DNA from: JAMXLO01 sp963818775 | GTDB taxonomy: Bacteria; Pseudomonadota; Alphaproteobacteria; Acetobacterales; Acetobacteraceae | Length of the DNA stretch: 64,000 nucleotides | NCBI GenBank assembly: GCA_963818775.1 | Contig: CAWFUF010000023.1 | Span: 186,001 to 250,000 of the forward strand | Direction of reading: 5' to 3' | Part shown: piece after piece, positions 53,870 through 63,092 of the stretch | Position numbering within the stretch: position 1 is the first letter of the stretch | How the letters are laid out: each line of letters begins with the position of its first letter | Notes under the pieces: model-generated | What the model was told of the DNA's origin: nothing | Databases searched by the model: none | What the model saw: the letters and a program-made list of their open reading frames with translations, nothing else | Translations under genes and position numbers: made by a program

Positions 53870-54645
53870 AAGCCGCGCTCGCGCTTGATCTGGTCCCAGG
53901 CCGCGTTGATCCGCGCAACCTTCTCATTGGCGCGGGCAATGAATTCAGCCGGCACACCTCGCGCCGCCAGGCTGTCGGGATGGTTCTCCCGCATCAGCCG
54001 CTTCCAGGTTGCGCGGATCTCCTCGCCGCTGGTCGCACGCGACACGCCGAGGGTCGCGTAGGCGTCCGGCTCATCGGATACCGGCCGCCTGGAACTAACG
54101 CCGCGCACGCGATCCCAAGCTGTCTGATCGAGCCGGAAGCTACGATGCGTTCGCTGGAGGAAGTCGAGTTCGCGTCCATTCACCGCACCGTCAGCACGCG
54201 CGATCACGAACAGCGCGGCGAGCACGTCCTCGAGCATGCCGCGGTTGTCGGCGAATGCCTCGCCCAACTGCATGGCGTAGGCCTCGAAGCCGTCGGCGCT
54301 GTCCCGCGCCTGATCGAATAATCGGCCGATGTCGCGCACCGCCTCGGGCGGGATGCGGAACTGGCGCTTGAACGCGTCGATTTCCAGACGGCTCACCTGG
54401 CCGTCGCACTTGGCGAGCTTGGCCGACAGCACCACGACGCAGATCGCGAAGAGCTGGTCGCGGCGGTTGAACATCGCGGCGAGGCGGGCAGGGTTCCAGC
54501 CCACCCGGGGGCGGAACTGGGCACGGAAGTTGGGCACCGCGCCGGAATCTGCCGCATGTCCGAGCGCCGCTCCGACCACGGCTCCCATGGGGCCGCCCAC
54601 AGCGAAGCCCGCCACTCCGCCGATGATCTTGCCCCAGTATCCCAT
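53866..54645 (-). CDS. DjlA-like protein (TerB and DnaJ domains)
   Basis: A 259-residue protein starting at ATG 54645. A glycine-rich membrane segment opens it (IIGGVAGFAVGGPMGAVVGAALG), then a TerB-like acidic helical domain (FAICVVVLSAKLAKCDGQVS) and a C-terminal J domain (DAYATLGVSRATSGEEIRATW, ENHPDSLAARG). The HPD motif for DnaK stimulation is intact. The architecture is that of DjlA, a membrane-linked cochaperone. A longer frame to 55017 lies outside this architecture. Confidence 0.88.
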   Translation of the reverse strand: MGYWGKIIGGVAGFAVGGPMGAVVGAALGHAADSGAVPNFRAQFRPRVGWNPARLAAMFNRRDQLFAICVVVLSAKLAKCDGQVSRLEIDAFKRQFRIPPEAVRDIGRLFDQARDSADGFEAYAMQLGEAFADNRGMLEDVLAALFVIARADGAVNGRELDFLQRTHRSFRLDQTAWDRVRGVSSRRPVSDEPDAYATLGVSRATSGEEIRATWKRLMRENHPDSLAARGVPAEFIARANEKVARINAAWDQIKRERGL

Positions 54646-54751
54646 AGCTTGCCTTACCACGCAGAGGTTGACACGGGCAAAACAATGAGACGGCACCAGG
54701 CCCCCGTGCCGCCCAGGATCCAGCGCGGGGCCGGCGTTTGGGCGATCGGCT

Positions 54752-56743
54752 TCACGAGAGCCGTCGCGGCACGCTCTCTGACCAACTCTTGTTGAAGTGC
54801 TCCGCACCATCGACCGTGATGCGAACCTGTGACAGGTGGGTGTAGCTGGTCTCGTCGCTGGACGTCTGGCAGGTCGCCTCGATCCGAATATCAAGTGTCG
54901 GGTGCACCGCGACGTGGGTTGCCGACGAGATGATCGAGGTGTGCGCCGGCTTCCAATTCGACACTGTGTAGCGCGATCGATTGCGGGTGCGGCCACCATC
55001 CGGCGGGCGCAGGACACAGCTTAACGTGTCTTGCACCAGATCTAGTTCGAACCGGTAGTCCGGCCGTGCCAGCGTTTCAGGGGCGGGCAGAGCGTGCGGG
55101 GATGGGGCGAACTCGGGTGCGGACAGCGGGTGCGGGTCTGCATGTGCGACGGGCAGAACAATGTGCGAGGCATGCGCCCCACCATGATGTACAGTGTTGA
55201 CCGCTGGCTGCCCGGTCGGCCAGGCATTCTGGAACTCGGCGCTGGCGATCGCCACGCGGAGACGATGTCCGGCCGCGATCGCGTACGCACAATGCCGCAG
55301 CGGTATGCGGAACGCGTAAACATCGCCTGTAACCAGCGGTTCCGGGACCTCATGCGAGTTGCGATGCGTCGCCAGGAGCCCGCCATCGCAGATCAGACGC
55401 GATGTGCCATCTTCGGCAACGTCGCAGAGTTTGACATGGAAGTAGGCGATCTCCGCGGTTGATGAGGCGTGCAGCAACACCACCGGTTCGCCAAGAAGCT
55501 CCAGTGGAGCATGCAGTTGCTCCGTGGTGAACAGCAGCGAGAAAGCCTCGTCCAGCCGTTGATCGATCGGCATCGCCCACGGGGTCGTCGAGCCCAGGCC
55601 GCGGCGGCCAGTGGTGATCCCCACCGACGGCCGATACGCATAGCTGTCCGAGCCAGAATTGCCGGCGACATCCGCCAGCGTCCCGCCGCGCGACAGGTAC
55701 TTGGTGGTCGGCTGCACGCGCGCCGGCGGCCAGGCTGCCTCGTTGCGCCAGGTGCCGGTATCCTCCAGGCACAACAGCGACGGCGCCTGCCAGCCACGCA
55801 CGAACACCGTCACGGGCGGTTCATGCATCACGCCATTGTCGACGCCCTTCAGCCAGTGATCGAACCACTTGAGGTATTCGTATCGTGCGTCGATGCGTGG
55901 TCCAGGAAAGGCCTCCTTCTCCTCGGCGTAGTAGTGACCCCACGGGCCGATCAGTACCTTCTTCGGTACGCTCAGCCGCTGAAATGCGCGCAGCTCCTCG
56001 GTCGCATACCAGTCGGCCCAGCCTTCGATCAGCAGCACCGCGCACTGCACGCGCTCATAGTCCGGCGCCAGACTCTGATCGCGCCAGTAGGGGCCGTGCA
56101 ACGTGTTGCGAATGTAGCCGAGACTCCACGGCGCGCTCCGCTCCAATCGCTCTGCCCAGATCGCGGCGAACCGCTCACCCACCAGCGCCGGATCGGGTGG
56201 CGAAAAGTTCAGCGCGTTCATGAGGGGCGCATAGTATTCGAACATCCAGGGACGGATGCAGCCGCCGGGATTGGTGAATCCCGTATAGACATCGTCGTTG
56301 GCGGAACGCACCACTATCGCCTTCAGCGCCGGCGGCCGCTGTACAGCCACCTGCCACTGCACGACCGCGCCATACGACTTGCCGATCATGCCGACAGCGC
56401 CTGTGCACCAGTGCTGTGCGGCGATCCAGGCGACCATGTCGTAGCCATCCTGCCGCTCCTCCGGCGAGTAGATGTCGGTGGAGAATCCTGACGAACTGCC
56501 GGTGCCTCGCACGTCGTACTGCACCACCGCATAACCTCGCGCGGCGAGGAATGGCACGACCGGTGGATACTCATCACGCCAGTCAGGCAACGCCGCAGCA
56601 AGACGCCGATACGGATGGTACTCCATCACACCGGGGAACCGTCCCGGCGCATCGGGACGCGTGAGCCGCACGTTAAGCTCGACGCCGTCGCGCATCGCCA
56701 CACGAATGCGCGTGTGCACCTTGACCGGATAGATTTGTGTCAT
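54752..56743 (-). CDS. CocE/NonD family hydrolase (X-Pro dipeptidyl-peptidase S15 type)
   Basis: A 663-residue alpha/beta-hydrolase. The nucleophile serine is in GMIGKSYGAVVQW (around residue 120), with the acid probably in EGWADWYATEE and the histidine in GPWGHYYAEE. The C-terminal half (from about residue 430) is the jelly-roll domain typical of cocaine esterase and acyl-transferring S15 enzymes. It hydrolyses acyl esters or amides; the natural substrate is unknown. It follows the RND adaptor by 15 bases on the same strand. Confidence 0.88.
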   Translation of the reverse strand: MTQIYPVKVHTRIRVAMRDGVELNVRLTRPDAPGRFPGVMEYHPYRRLAAALPDWRDEYPPVVPFLAARGYAVVQYDVRGTGSSSGFSTDIYSPEERQDGYDMVAWIAAQHWCTGAVGMIGKSYGAVVQWQVAVQRPPALKAIVVRSANDDVYTGFTNPGGCIRPWMFEYYAPLMNALNFSPPDPALVGERFAAIWAERLERSAPWSLGYIRNTLHGPYWRDQSLAPDYERVQCAVLLIEGWADWYATEELRAFQRLSVPKKVLIGPWGHYYAEEKEAFPGPRIDARYEYLKWFDHWLKGVDNGVMHEPPVTVFVRGWQAPSLLCLEDTGTWRNEAAWPPARVQPTTKYLSRGGTLADVAGNSGSDSYAYRPSVGITTGRRGLGSTTPWAMPIDQRLDEAFSLLFTTEQLHAPLELLGEPVVLLHASSTAEIAYFHVKLCDVAEDGTSRLICDGGLLATHRNSHEVPEPLVTGDVYAFRIPLRHCAYAIAAGHRLRVAIASAEFQNAWPTGQPAVNTVHHGGAHASHIVLPVAHADPHPLSAPEFAPSPHALPAPETLARPDYRFELDLVQDTLSCVLRPPDGGRTRNRSRYTVSNWKPAHTSIISSATHVAVHPTLDIRIEATCQTSSDETSYTHLSQVRITVDGAEHFNKSWSESVPRRLS

Positions 56744-56758
56744 GAGCCAGTCGTGGTT

Positions 56759-57874
56759 TCAGCGCTTGCTTTCGATCGGGCGCACCCGGCTGCCGTCACT
56801 CACTTCGTCAGGAAGATTGAGAACCACACTCTCGCCGATGCGTGCCCCGTCAGCCAGGCTGGCGACCAAGCCGTCGGTGGTGGCAACCTTCACCGGCTGC
56901 ATGCGCACTGTGCTGTCCTTGCCAACGTTGGCGATGAACGTGTTGGTGCCGCGCACTATGAGGGCCGCCACCGGAATTTCCGGATAGCTCTGCACCGGCA
57001 CATGTAGGGTCACGTAGGCAAAACTCCCTGGCATCATGAAGTTCTCGCTGTTGTCCACGTCCAATTCGACGAACAGCGTGCGGGTGCGCGGATCGAGCTG
57101 ATCGGACGTTCGGGCGATGCGGGCTTTCACCTTGCGGTCCGGGTTCGAGCCGTCGGTCACATCGGCCAAGTCGCCGACGTGGACGAATGGCACGTCCTTC
57201 TGCTCGACATAGACATCGACACGTAGCCGGCTCATGTCCGCAATCGTCAGCACCGGCTGGTTGCTTGTCTGATTGGTCACGGAACTCTGCACCAGGGCAC
57301 CCACATCGACGAAGCGCGCGGTAACGGTGCCGTCGAAAGGCGCGCGCAGGATTTCGTATGACTTCATCACCGCAAGCTGTTCCATATTCGCCTGCGCCAT
57401 GCGATATGCGGTATCTGCCTGATCCGCGGTCTGCACCGATGACCAGCCGCGTTTGACGAGGTCGCCTTCCCTCTCGGCGTTCTTGCGCTTGTTCGTGAGA
57501 TCGCTCACCGCTGCGTCGTACTGCCGATCGGTCTCCGCCAACTCTACCTCGCCCACCACCTGCCCGGCCGTCACGTGATCGCCGCGGTCCACCGCGATCG
57601 ACTTCAGATACCCGCCCACCTTGCCATACAGCGTCGCCGTTTGATACGCACGCGTATCGCCGAGTAAGGTGATCAGTCGCTCCTTCGGTCCTTGCGCAAT
57701 GGTTGCCACCTGCACCGCGGGCCCCTTCGCCAGACCCTCCGCCATCGCCTCGCGCGCCGCGCCCAGTTGCGCATCCTTGTCGTGCCACAGCCGCACACCG
57801 GTGAAGGCGGCCCCAACCACCACCAGCAGGCCGATCAGATAGACCAGGAAGGAACCGAACCGTCGTTTAGCCAT
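56759..57874 (-). CDS. RND efflux periplasmic adaptor (HlyD/AcrA type)
   Basis: A 371-residue membrane-fusion protein. One N-terminal helix (FLVYLIGLLVVVGAAFTGVRLW) anchors it; lipoyl halves (GKVGGYLKSIAVDRGDHVTAGQVVGEV, ILRAPFDGTVTARFVDVGALV) flank a coiled-coil hairpin, then beta-barrel and membrane-proximal domains. It overlaps the permease gene by 8 bases and bridges it to an outer-membrane channel that is not encoded here. Confidence 0.92.
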   Translation of the reverse strand: MAKRRFGSFLVYLIGLLVVVGAAFTGVRLWHDKDAQLGAAREAMAEGLAKGPAVQVATIAQGPKERLITLLGDTRAYQTATLYGKVGGYLKSIAVDRGDHVTAGQVVGEVELAETDRQYDAAVSDLTNKRKNAEREGDLVKRGWSSVQTADQADTAYRMAQANMEQLAVMKSYEILRAPFDGTVTARFVDVGALVQSSVTNQTSNQPVLTIADMSRLRVDVYVEQKDVPFVHVGDLADVTDGSNPDRKVKARIARTSDQLDPRTRTLFVELDVDNSENFMMPGSFAYVTLHVPVQSYPEIPVAALIVRGTNTFIANVGKDSTVRMQPVKVATTDGLVASLADGARIGESVVLNLPDEVSDGSRVRPIESKR

Positions 57875-60800
57875 GGTGAGCGTCTCCCGAACCTTGGGCG
57901 CCCGCCGCCTCGCTCGCGAAGCGCGTATCGAGGCTGTGCAGGGCCGGCGGCCTGCGCCGCAGCAGCGTGTAGAAGATCGGCACGATGAACAGTGTGGAAA
58001 TCGTCGCCATGATCAGTCCGCCGATCACCGCGCGACCGAGCGGTGCGTTCTGCTCGCCGGCCTCGCCCAGCCCCAGCGCCATCGGAACCATGCCGATGAT
58101 CATGGCGAGTGCGGTCATCAGCACCGGACGCAGGCGGATGCGGCCGGCCTCGAGCACCGCGCGCAGCGGACCCACTTCCTCCCGCGCACGCAGATCATTG
58201 GCGAAACTCACCACCAGGATCGAGTTCGACACCGAGATGCCGATCGACATGATCGCGCCCATCAGTGATTCGACGTTGATCGTGGTCCCCGACAGCGCCA
58301 GCATCCAAAGGATGCCCATCAGCGCGCCGGGCACTGCCATCATGATGATGAAGGGATCGACCCACGACTGGAACAGAATCACCAGCAGCGCGTAGACCAG
58401 GATCACCGCCAGCACCATGCCAAGACCAAGACTCTTGAACGAACTCTGCATCACGTCGTTCTGACCCAGGATCAGGATCTTCGTGGTGATCGGCAGGCCT
58501 TTGCTCACCTCCGCAATAGCATTCTGAATGTCAGCCGCGACGGAGCCGAGATCGCGGCCATCCACATTGGCGGCGATGTCGATCTCGCGTTGCACGGTAT
58601 AGTGGTTGACCGATTCCAGGGTTGACCGTGGATACACCGATGCGAGATCGGCCAGGCGCGTCACTGGCGCCGATGGCAGCGCCGCCAAGCCGAGTGCCAA
58701 GGCCGCGCCGGGGTCCGGCCGTAAGACCGGGGTGTCGAGCAGGTCGGAGACCGAGTTGAGCTGCTCGATCGGCGTCTGCACCGCGACCGAGTAGTTGACG
58801 TTGTTCTGCGGGTTGAGGAAGAAATTCGGCGCCACCAATACGCTGGACGACAGCGACGTAAGTACATTGTTGGCCACGTCACGCTGGGCGACGTTCAGCT
58901 TCGCGGCGCGCAGCCGGTCCACATCCACCTGCAGCGTCGGGTAATTCAGCACCTGCACCAAGTGTGCATCGGCCACGCCCGGAATGCGCTTCATCCCTTC
59001 CAGCAGCCGCCGGCCAAGCGCCGTCGCCCGGTCGAAGTTGACGTCCTGGATCTGCACGTCGATCGGTGCGGACAGCCCGAAGTTCAGCACCTGTGAGACG
59101 ATGTCCGCCGTCTGAAAATAGAAGATGCCGCCCGGGAATTGGTCGGGCAGCCGCCCGCGCATCGCGCGAATGTAGTCGATCGACGGATGGTGTCCCGGCT
59201 TCAGCGAGATCAGAATCTCAGCATCCATCGAGCCGACGTTGTCGGACGGCACGAAGGCCAGGTTGAACGACGATGGCACGCCCACCGTGTCATTGATGGT
59301 GTCGAGTTCGTCGGCCGGAATGATATTGCGGATGCTGTCCTCGACCTGCAGGACAAACGCCTCAGTGCGTTCCAGGCGTGTGCCCGGCGGGGCGCGATAG
59401 TGCAGCTTGATCAGGCCGACGTCCGCCGACGGGAAGAAATCGAGGCCGATCACCGACGCCAGCCCACCGGAGACGACCAGCAGTGCGCCGGCGCAGACCA
59501 GCACGAACACGCGACGGTTCAGCGTGCCCTCCAGCATCCGGCCGTAGCCGTCGCGGAAGCGATTGAAGCCGCGATCGAACATGGCGAAGAAGCCACGCGG
59601 CGGACCGTGATGCTGCGCCTCGCCGGCCAACAGGAACCGCGCGAATGACGGCACCACGCTGAACGACAGCAGATAGGACGCCAGCATGCAGAACACGACG
59701 GTGGCGGCGAGTGGTATGAACAGGAAGCGCGCCACGCCGAACAGCAGCACGACCGGAAAGAACACGATGCAGATGGCGAGCGTGGCGACCGTCAGCGGCT
59801 GGATCACCTCGGCGCAGCCATCCAGAATCGCCACCGTCAGCGGTTTGCCCAGCGACTGGTTGCGATGGATGTTCTCGATCGTCACCGTCGCGTTGTCCAC
59901 CAGCAGCCCGATCGCCAGCGCCAGTCCGCCCAGCGTCATCAGGTTGATCGAGTTGCCGGTGAGGAACAGGCCCATGATGCCGGCGAAGATCGACAGCGGA
60001 ATCGACGTCGAGACGATTACCGTATTACGCCAGCTCCCCAGGAACACCAGGATCAGCGCCGACACAAGGATCGACGAGATGATCGCCTCGCGGATCACGT
60101 TCTGCACCGCCGCACGGACGAACACCGACTGGTCGAAGTCGAGCTTCAATTCCAGCCCCGCGGGCGCTGCCGCCTGAATCTCAGGGAGCGCCGTGCGTGC
60201 GGCGTCCACCACGGCGAGTGTCGAGGCATCGGCGTGCTTCAAAATCGCCAGATAGACGGCACGCTTGCCGTTGACGTGAACAACGTTGGTCTGCGTGGCG
60301 AAGCTGTCACTGGCGTGGCCGACATCGCCGATCGTCACGGGCGCTCCGTTGAATACGCCGATCGGCAGCGCGTTGAATCGCTCCACTGTCGTAGGACTGG
60401 AATTCAACTGCACATTGTATTCGCGATCACCCAACCGCGCCGTCCCGGCCGGCACGATCACGTTCGATGCCTGTAGCGCATTCACCACGTCGACCGGCGA
60501 GAAGCCCTTGGCCTCCAGCCGCGACTGGTCGAGATCGACGTTGATCTGGCGTGACTTGCCGCCGAACGGGCCGGGCGTGGAGAGGCCCGGGATGGTGAAC
60601 AGGCGGATCCGGATGAAGTTGAGGCTATAGTCGTAGATCTGCTGCTCGGTCAGCGTCTTGCTGGACAGAGTCATTTGCACGACCGGCACGTTCGAGGCGT
60701 TGAACTGGATCACCCCCGGCGGCTGCATCCCCGGCGGCGCGCCGCGCAGGATGGAGTTGTTGACCGAGGTGATCTGCGCGATCGCGCCGCCGATGTCGGT

Positions 60801-61100
60801 GCCGGGCTGGAAGTAAACCTTCAGAATGCCGATGCTGGGGATCGACTGGGATTCGATGCGCGAAATGCCGTTGACCGTGGTCGAATAGGCGCGCTCCGAA
60901 ATGAACACCACGCGGCGTTCCATATCCTCCGTGGTCAGGCCGTTGTAGTTCCAGACCACCAGGACGACAGGGATGTCGATCACCGGGAAGATGTCGACGA
61001 TCATGCGCGTGATGGACAACGCGCCCATCAGCAGGATCAGCATCGCGGCGATTGCCGAGGTATATGGCCGGCGCAAGGCAAGCCGCACCAGGCCGATCAT
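57867..61100 (-). CDS. RND efflux permease
   Basis: A 1077-residue inner-membrane transporter with the RND plan of twelve helices and two large periplasmic loops. The TM4 motif is LAIGLLVDNATVTIENIHRN, where AcrB has the proton-carrying pair DD; here the second aspartate is N. In TM10 the position of the AcrB relay lysine reads SVSNSILVV, so the lysine is absent, while RLRPVLMTALAM keeps the arginine of TM11. Substrates are unknown. The adaptor gene follows; no outer-membrane factor is next to them. Confidence 0.9.
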   Translation of the reverse strand: MIGLVRLALRRPYTSAIAAMLILLMGALSITRMIVDIFPVIDIPVVLVVWNYNGLTTEDMERRVVFISERAYSTTVNGISRIESQSIPSIGILKVYFQPGTDIGGAIAQITSVNNSILRGAPPGMQPPGVIQFNASNVPVVQMTLSSKTLTEQQIYDYSLNFIRIRLFTIPGLSTPGPFGGKSRQINVDLDQSRLEAKGFSPVDVVNALQASNVIVPAGTARLGDREYNVQLNSSPTTVERFNALPIGVFNGAPVTIGDVGHASDSFATQTNVVHVNGKRAVYLAILKHADASTLAVVDAARTALPEIQAAAPAGLELKLDFDQSVFVRAAVQNVIREAIISSILVSALILVFLGSWRNTVIVSTSIPLSIFAGIMGLFLTGNSINLMTLGGLALAIGLLVDNATVTIENIHRNQSLGKPLTVAILDGCAEVIQPLTVATLAICIVFFPVVLLFGVARFLFIPLAATVVFCMLASYLLSFSVVPSFARFLLAGEAQHHGPPRGFFAMFDRGFNRFRDGYGRMLEGTLNRRVFVLVCAGALLVVSGGLASVIGLDFFPSADVGLIKLHYRAPPGTRLERTEAFVLQVEDSIRNIIPADELDTINDTVGVPSSFNLAFVPSDNVGSMDAEILISLKPGHHPSIDYIRAMRGRLPDQFPGGIFYFQTADIVSQVLNFGLSAPIDVQIQDVNFDRATALGRRLLEGMKRIPGVADAHLVQVLNYPTLQVDVDRLRAAKLNVAQRDVANNVLTSLSSSVLVAPNFFLNPQNNVNYSVAVQTPIEQLNSVSDLLDTPVLRPDPGAALALGLAALPSAPVTRLADLASVYPRSTLESVNHYTVQREIDIAANVDGRDLGSVAADIQNAIAEVSKGLPITTKILILGQNDVMQSSFKSLGLGMVLAVILVYALLVILFQSWVDPFIIMMAVPGALMGILWMLALSGTTINVESLMGAIMSIGISVSNSILVVSFANDLRAREEVGPLRAVLEAGRIRLRPVLMTALAMIIGMVPMALGLGEAGEQNAPLGRAVIGGLIMATISTLFIVPIFYTLLRRRPPALHSLDTRFASEAAGAQGSGDAHHG

Positions 61101-61200
61101 CGCAGCCCCCCTTCCGTGTCACATTGTCCCAAACGACACTATTGTTGCCACCTGAGCGCCGCGGTGCCAAGCGGGTGATTTTTTGAGGAGAGGAACGACG

Positions 61201-61956
61201 ATGGATACGCAGCAGATCAACCGGGTTGCCGCCCTGCTCGTCGGGGCACGTCGCGATGGTGCGTTGCTTGCCGGCCTGCCCGCGGACGCAACTCCGGCGA
61301 GTGTCGTCGATGCACATGCGATCCAGGATGCGGTGACCGGCGGCCTGGGCAAGCCGGTCGGCGCATTCAAGGCGATGGCGCCGGCCAATGGCGAGCCGAC
61401 GCGCGGTGTGATTTACGCCGACACGATCCACGCTTCGCCGGCACGCGTCCCGACAGCCGAGGTGCCGCAGTGCGGCGTGGAGGGCGAGGTCGCGTTCATC
61501 TTCCGCCGCGATCTGCCTGCGCGCGCGGCACCCTATTCACGCGAGGAGGTGACCGCAGCGGTAGACGGCTGCGCGGCGATCGAACTGGTTACCAGCCGGT
61601 ATCGCAATTCTGATGCTGTGACGAACCTGGAAAAGCTGGCCGACTGCATCAGCAATGGTGCGTTTGTGCATGCCGTGCCGTCCGGTGATTGGCGCGGACT
61701 GGAACTCGGCAAGCTGAAGGTGACGCTGACGGTGAACGGCGCGACGGTGTTGGAGCAGGTGGGGGGACATCCGACCGGCGATCCACTCGGTGTCGCAGTG
61801 GCGCTGGTGAACATGATGCGGGAGCAGGGCGGGGTCCGCGCAGGCCAGTTCGTCACCTGCGGGTCCTGCACCGGCCTGCGTTATCTGAAGCCAGGCGACG
61901 TCTGCGGCGTCCGCTTCGAGGGGCTGGGAGAGGCGGAGGTGACGTTTACCCGTTGA
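61201..61956 (+). CDS. 2-keto-4-pentenoate hydratase-like protein (FAH superfamily)
   Basis: A 251-residue enzyme of the MhpD/hydratase-decarboxylase group in the fumarylacetoacetase superfamily. GVEGEVAFIFRRDLP carries the ExE metal ligands, followed by DGCAAIELVTSRY and FVTCGSCTGLRYLKPGD. Such enzymes act in meta-cleavage pathways of aromatics; no other pathway gene is adjacent. ATG 61201 follows GAGGAGAGG; the frame from 61183 is less likely. It diverges from the RND operon. Confidence 0.82.
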   Translation: MDTQQINRVAALLVGARRDGALLAGLPADATPASVVDAHAIQDAVTGGLGKPVGAFKAMAPANGEPTRGVIYADTIHASPARVPTAEVPQCGVEGEVAFIFRRDLPARAAPYSREEVTAAVDGCAAIELVTSRYRNSDAVTNLEKLADCISNGAFVHAVPSGDWRGLELGKLKVTLTVNGATVLEQVGGHPTGDPLGVAVALVNMMREQGGVRAGQFVTCGSCTGLRYLKPGDVCGVRFEGLGEAEVTFTR

Positions 61957-61982
61957 GGTGCGTTCGCTGTCCCCTCCCCCAA

Positions 61983-62005
61983 CCTCCTCCCGCAAGGGGA
62001 AGAGG
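61983..62005. terminator. Bidirectional hairpin between convergent genes
   Basis: CCTCCTCCC and GGGGAAGAGG pair around GCAA with one mismatch, between the hydratase-like gene and the convergent reductase gene. It belongs to the same C-rich/G-rich hairpin type as at 31265. No T tract follows. Confidence 0.55.
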
Positions 62006-62014
62006 CATAGTTGG

Positions 62015-63076
62015 TCAGCGGTTCACCAGAACGTTCGCCGGATCGGCGGCGAGCTCGCCGCGTTCGACGCGCTTCACCACGTGGGTCAGCATCGCATGAG
62101 TCGGCGCCGGCACGCCGATTTCGGCACCTTTCTCGGCAATGAAGCCATTCATGAACTCGATCTCGGTGCGCCGCCCCTTCGCCATGTCCTGCGCCATCGA
62201 CGGCCGCTGCAGATCGCTGCGCGCAGCCGCGTTGGTGCCCGCCAGCATCAGCGCCTCGATCTCCGCCAGCGCGTCACGCTTGCCCTCCGACGCCAGCGCC
62301 AGCTTCTCGGGCTCAAGCGCACCGATCTTGCCCAGGGTGAACCCGAGCGCCTGACCGACCCTCACCAACTCGCCGCCCAACCGGATGCAAACTCGCCGAA
62401 TCGCGTCGTGGCTGTCACGGGCATTGCCGCCGAGACCGGTGGCGGCCGAGACCCCATTGCGCATGCCGTTGACGCACAGCTTGGTCCAGCGCTCCCCCCA
62501 CAGATTGTCGGTGGCATGTGCGGTATCGATGCCGTCCAGCATCTCGGCCAGTTCCTCGATCCGGCGCGAGACACGGCCATGAGGCTCGCCGACGTGGAAC
62601 GATACGACATTGGGGTTCTTCAGCATGGTTCGACGGACATGGCCTGGCTCGAACAACTCCACGCCCACACCGCCGCCGACCACGCAGCCGACGGTGCGAC
62701 CCCAGCCTACCACGGCTGCGATGCGCTCTTCGTTTATGCAATTCTGTGACGACACCACGAAGCCGCCCGGCGACAGGTACTGGCGGATCAGGCGCGCCGC
62801 CCACACCGTGTCGTAGGATTTCACCGCGATGAAGGCGATGTCGATCGGCTTCTGCTTCGCCAACTCCTGCGCGTCTGTGATGTGCATGGCATTGACACGG
62901 ACGGTACGGTTCTCCGCCTCGGTCATGCCGTAAAGGTGCATGCCTTCGGCGCGCATTGCCTCGATGTGTGCAGGCCATGGATCAATCAGCGTGACATCGT
63001 GGCCAAGCGCCGTCAGGTTCGCACCGATATAGCCGCCGATCGCACCGGCACCGACGAAGGCGATGCGTTTGGCCAT
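62015..63076 (-). CDS. 2-dehydropantoate 2-reductase-like protein (ApbA/PanE family)
   Basis: A 353-residue NADPH-dependent oxidoreductase. The Rossmann motif is IAFVGAGAIGGYIGANL (residues 4-20), the lysine of the active site is plausibly in IAVKSYDT, and the C-terminal domain has ERWTKLCVNGMRNG and the RPSMAQDMAKGRRTEIE loop typical of PanE-like proteins. Many paralogues reduce other 2-keto acids, so a pantothenate role is unproven. Start chosen at ATG 63076; a longer frame extends into the upstream gene. Confidence 0.85.
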   Translation of the reverse strand: MAKRIAFVGAGAIGGYIGANLTALGHDVTLIDPWPAHIEAMRAEGMHLYGMTEAENRTVRVNAMHITDAQELAKQKPIDIAFIAVKSYDTVWAARLIRQYLSPGGFVVSSQNCINEERIAAVVGWGRTVGCVVGGGVGVELFEPGHVRRTMLKNPNVVSFHVGEPHGRVSRRIEELAEMLDGIDTAHATDNLWGERWTKLCVNGMRNGVSAATGLGGNARDSHDAIRRVCIRLGGELVRVGQALGFTLGKIGALEPEKLALASEGKRDALAEIEALMLAGTNAAARSDLQRPSMAQDMAKGRRTEIEFMNGFIAEKGAEIGVPAPTHAMLTHVVKRVERGELAADPANVLVNR

Positions 63077-63092
63077 TCCCGTTGGTTCCCTC

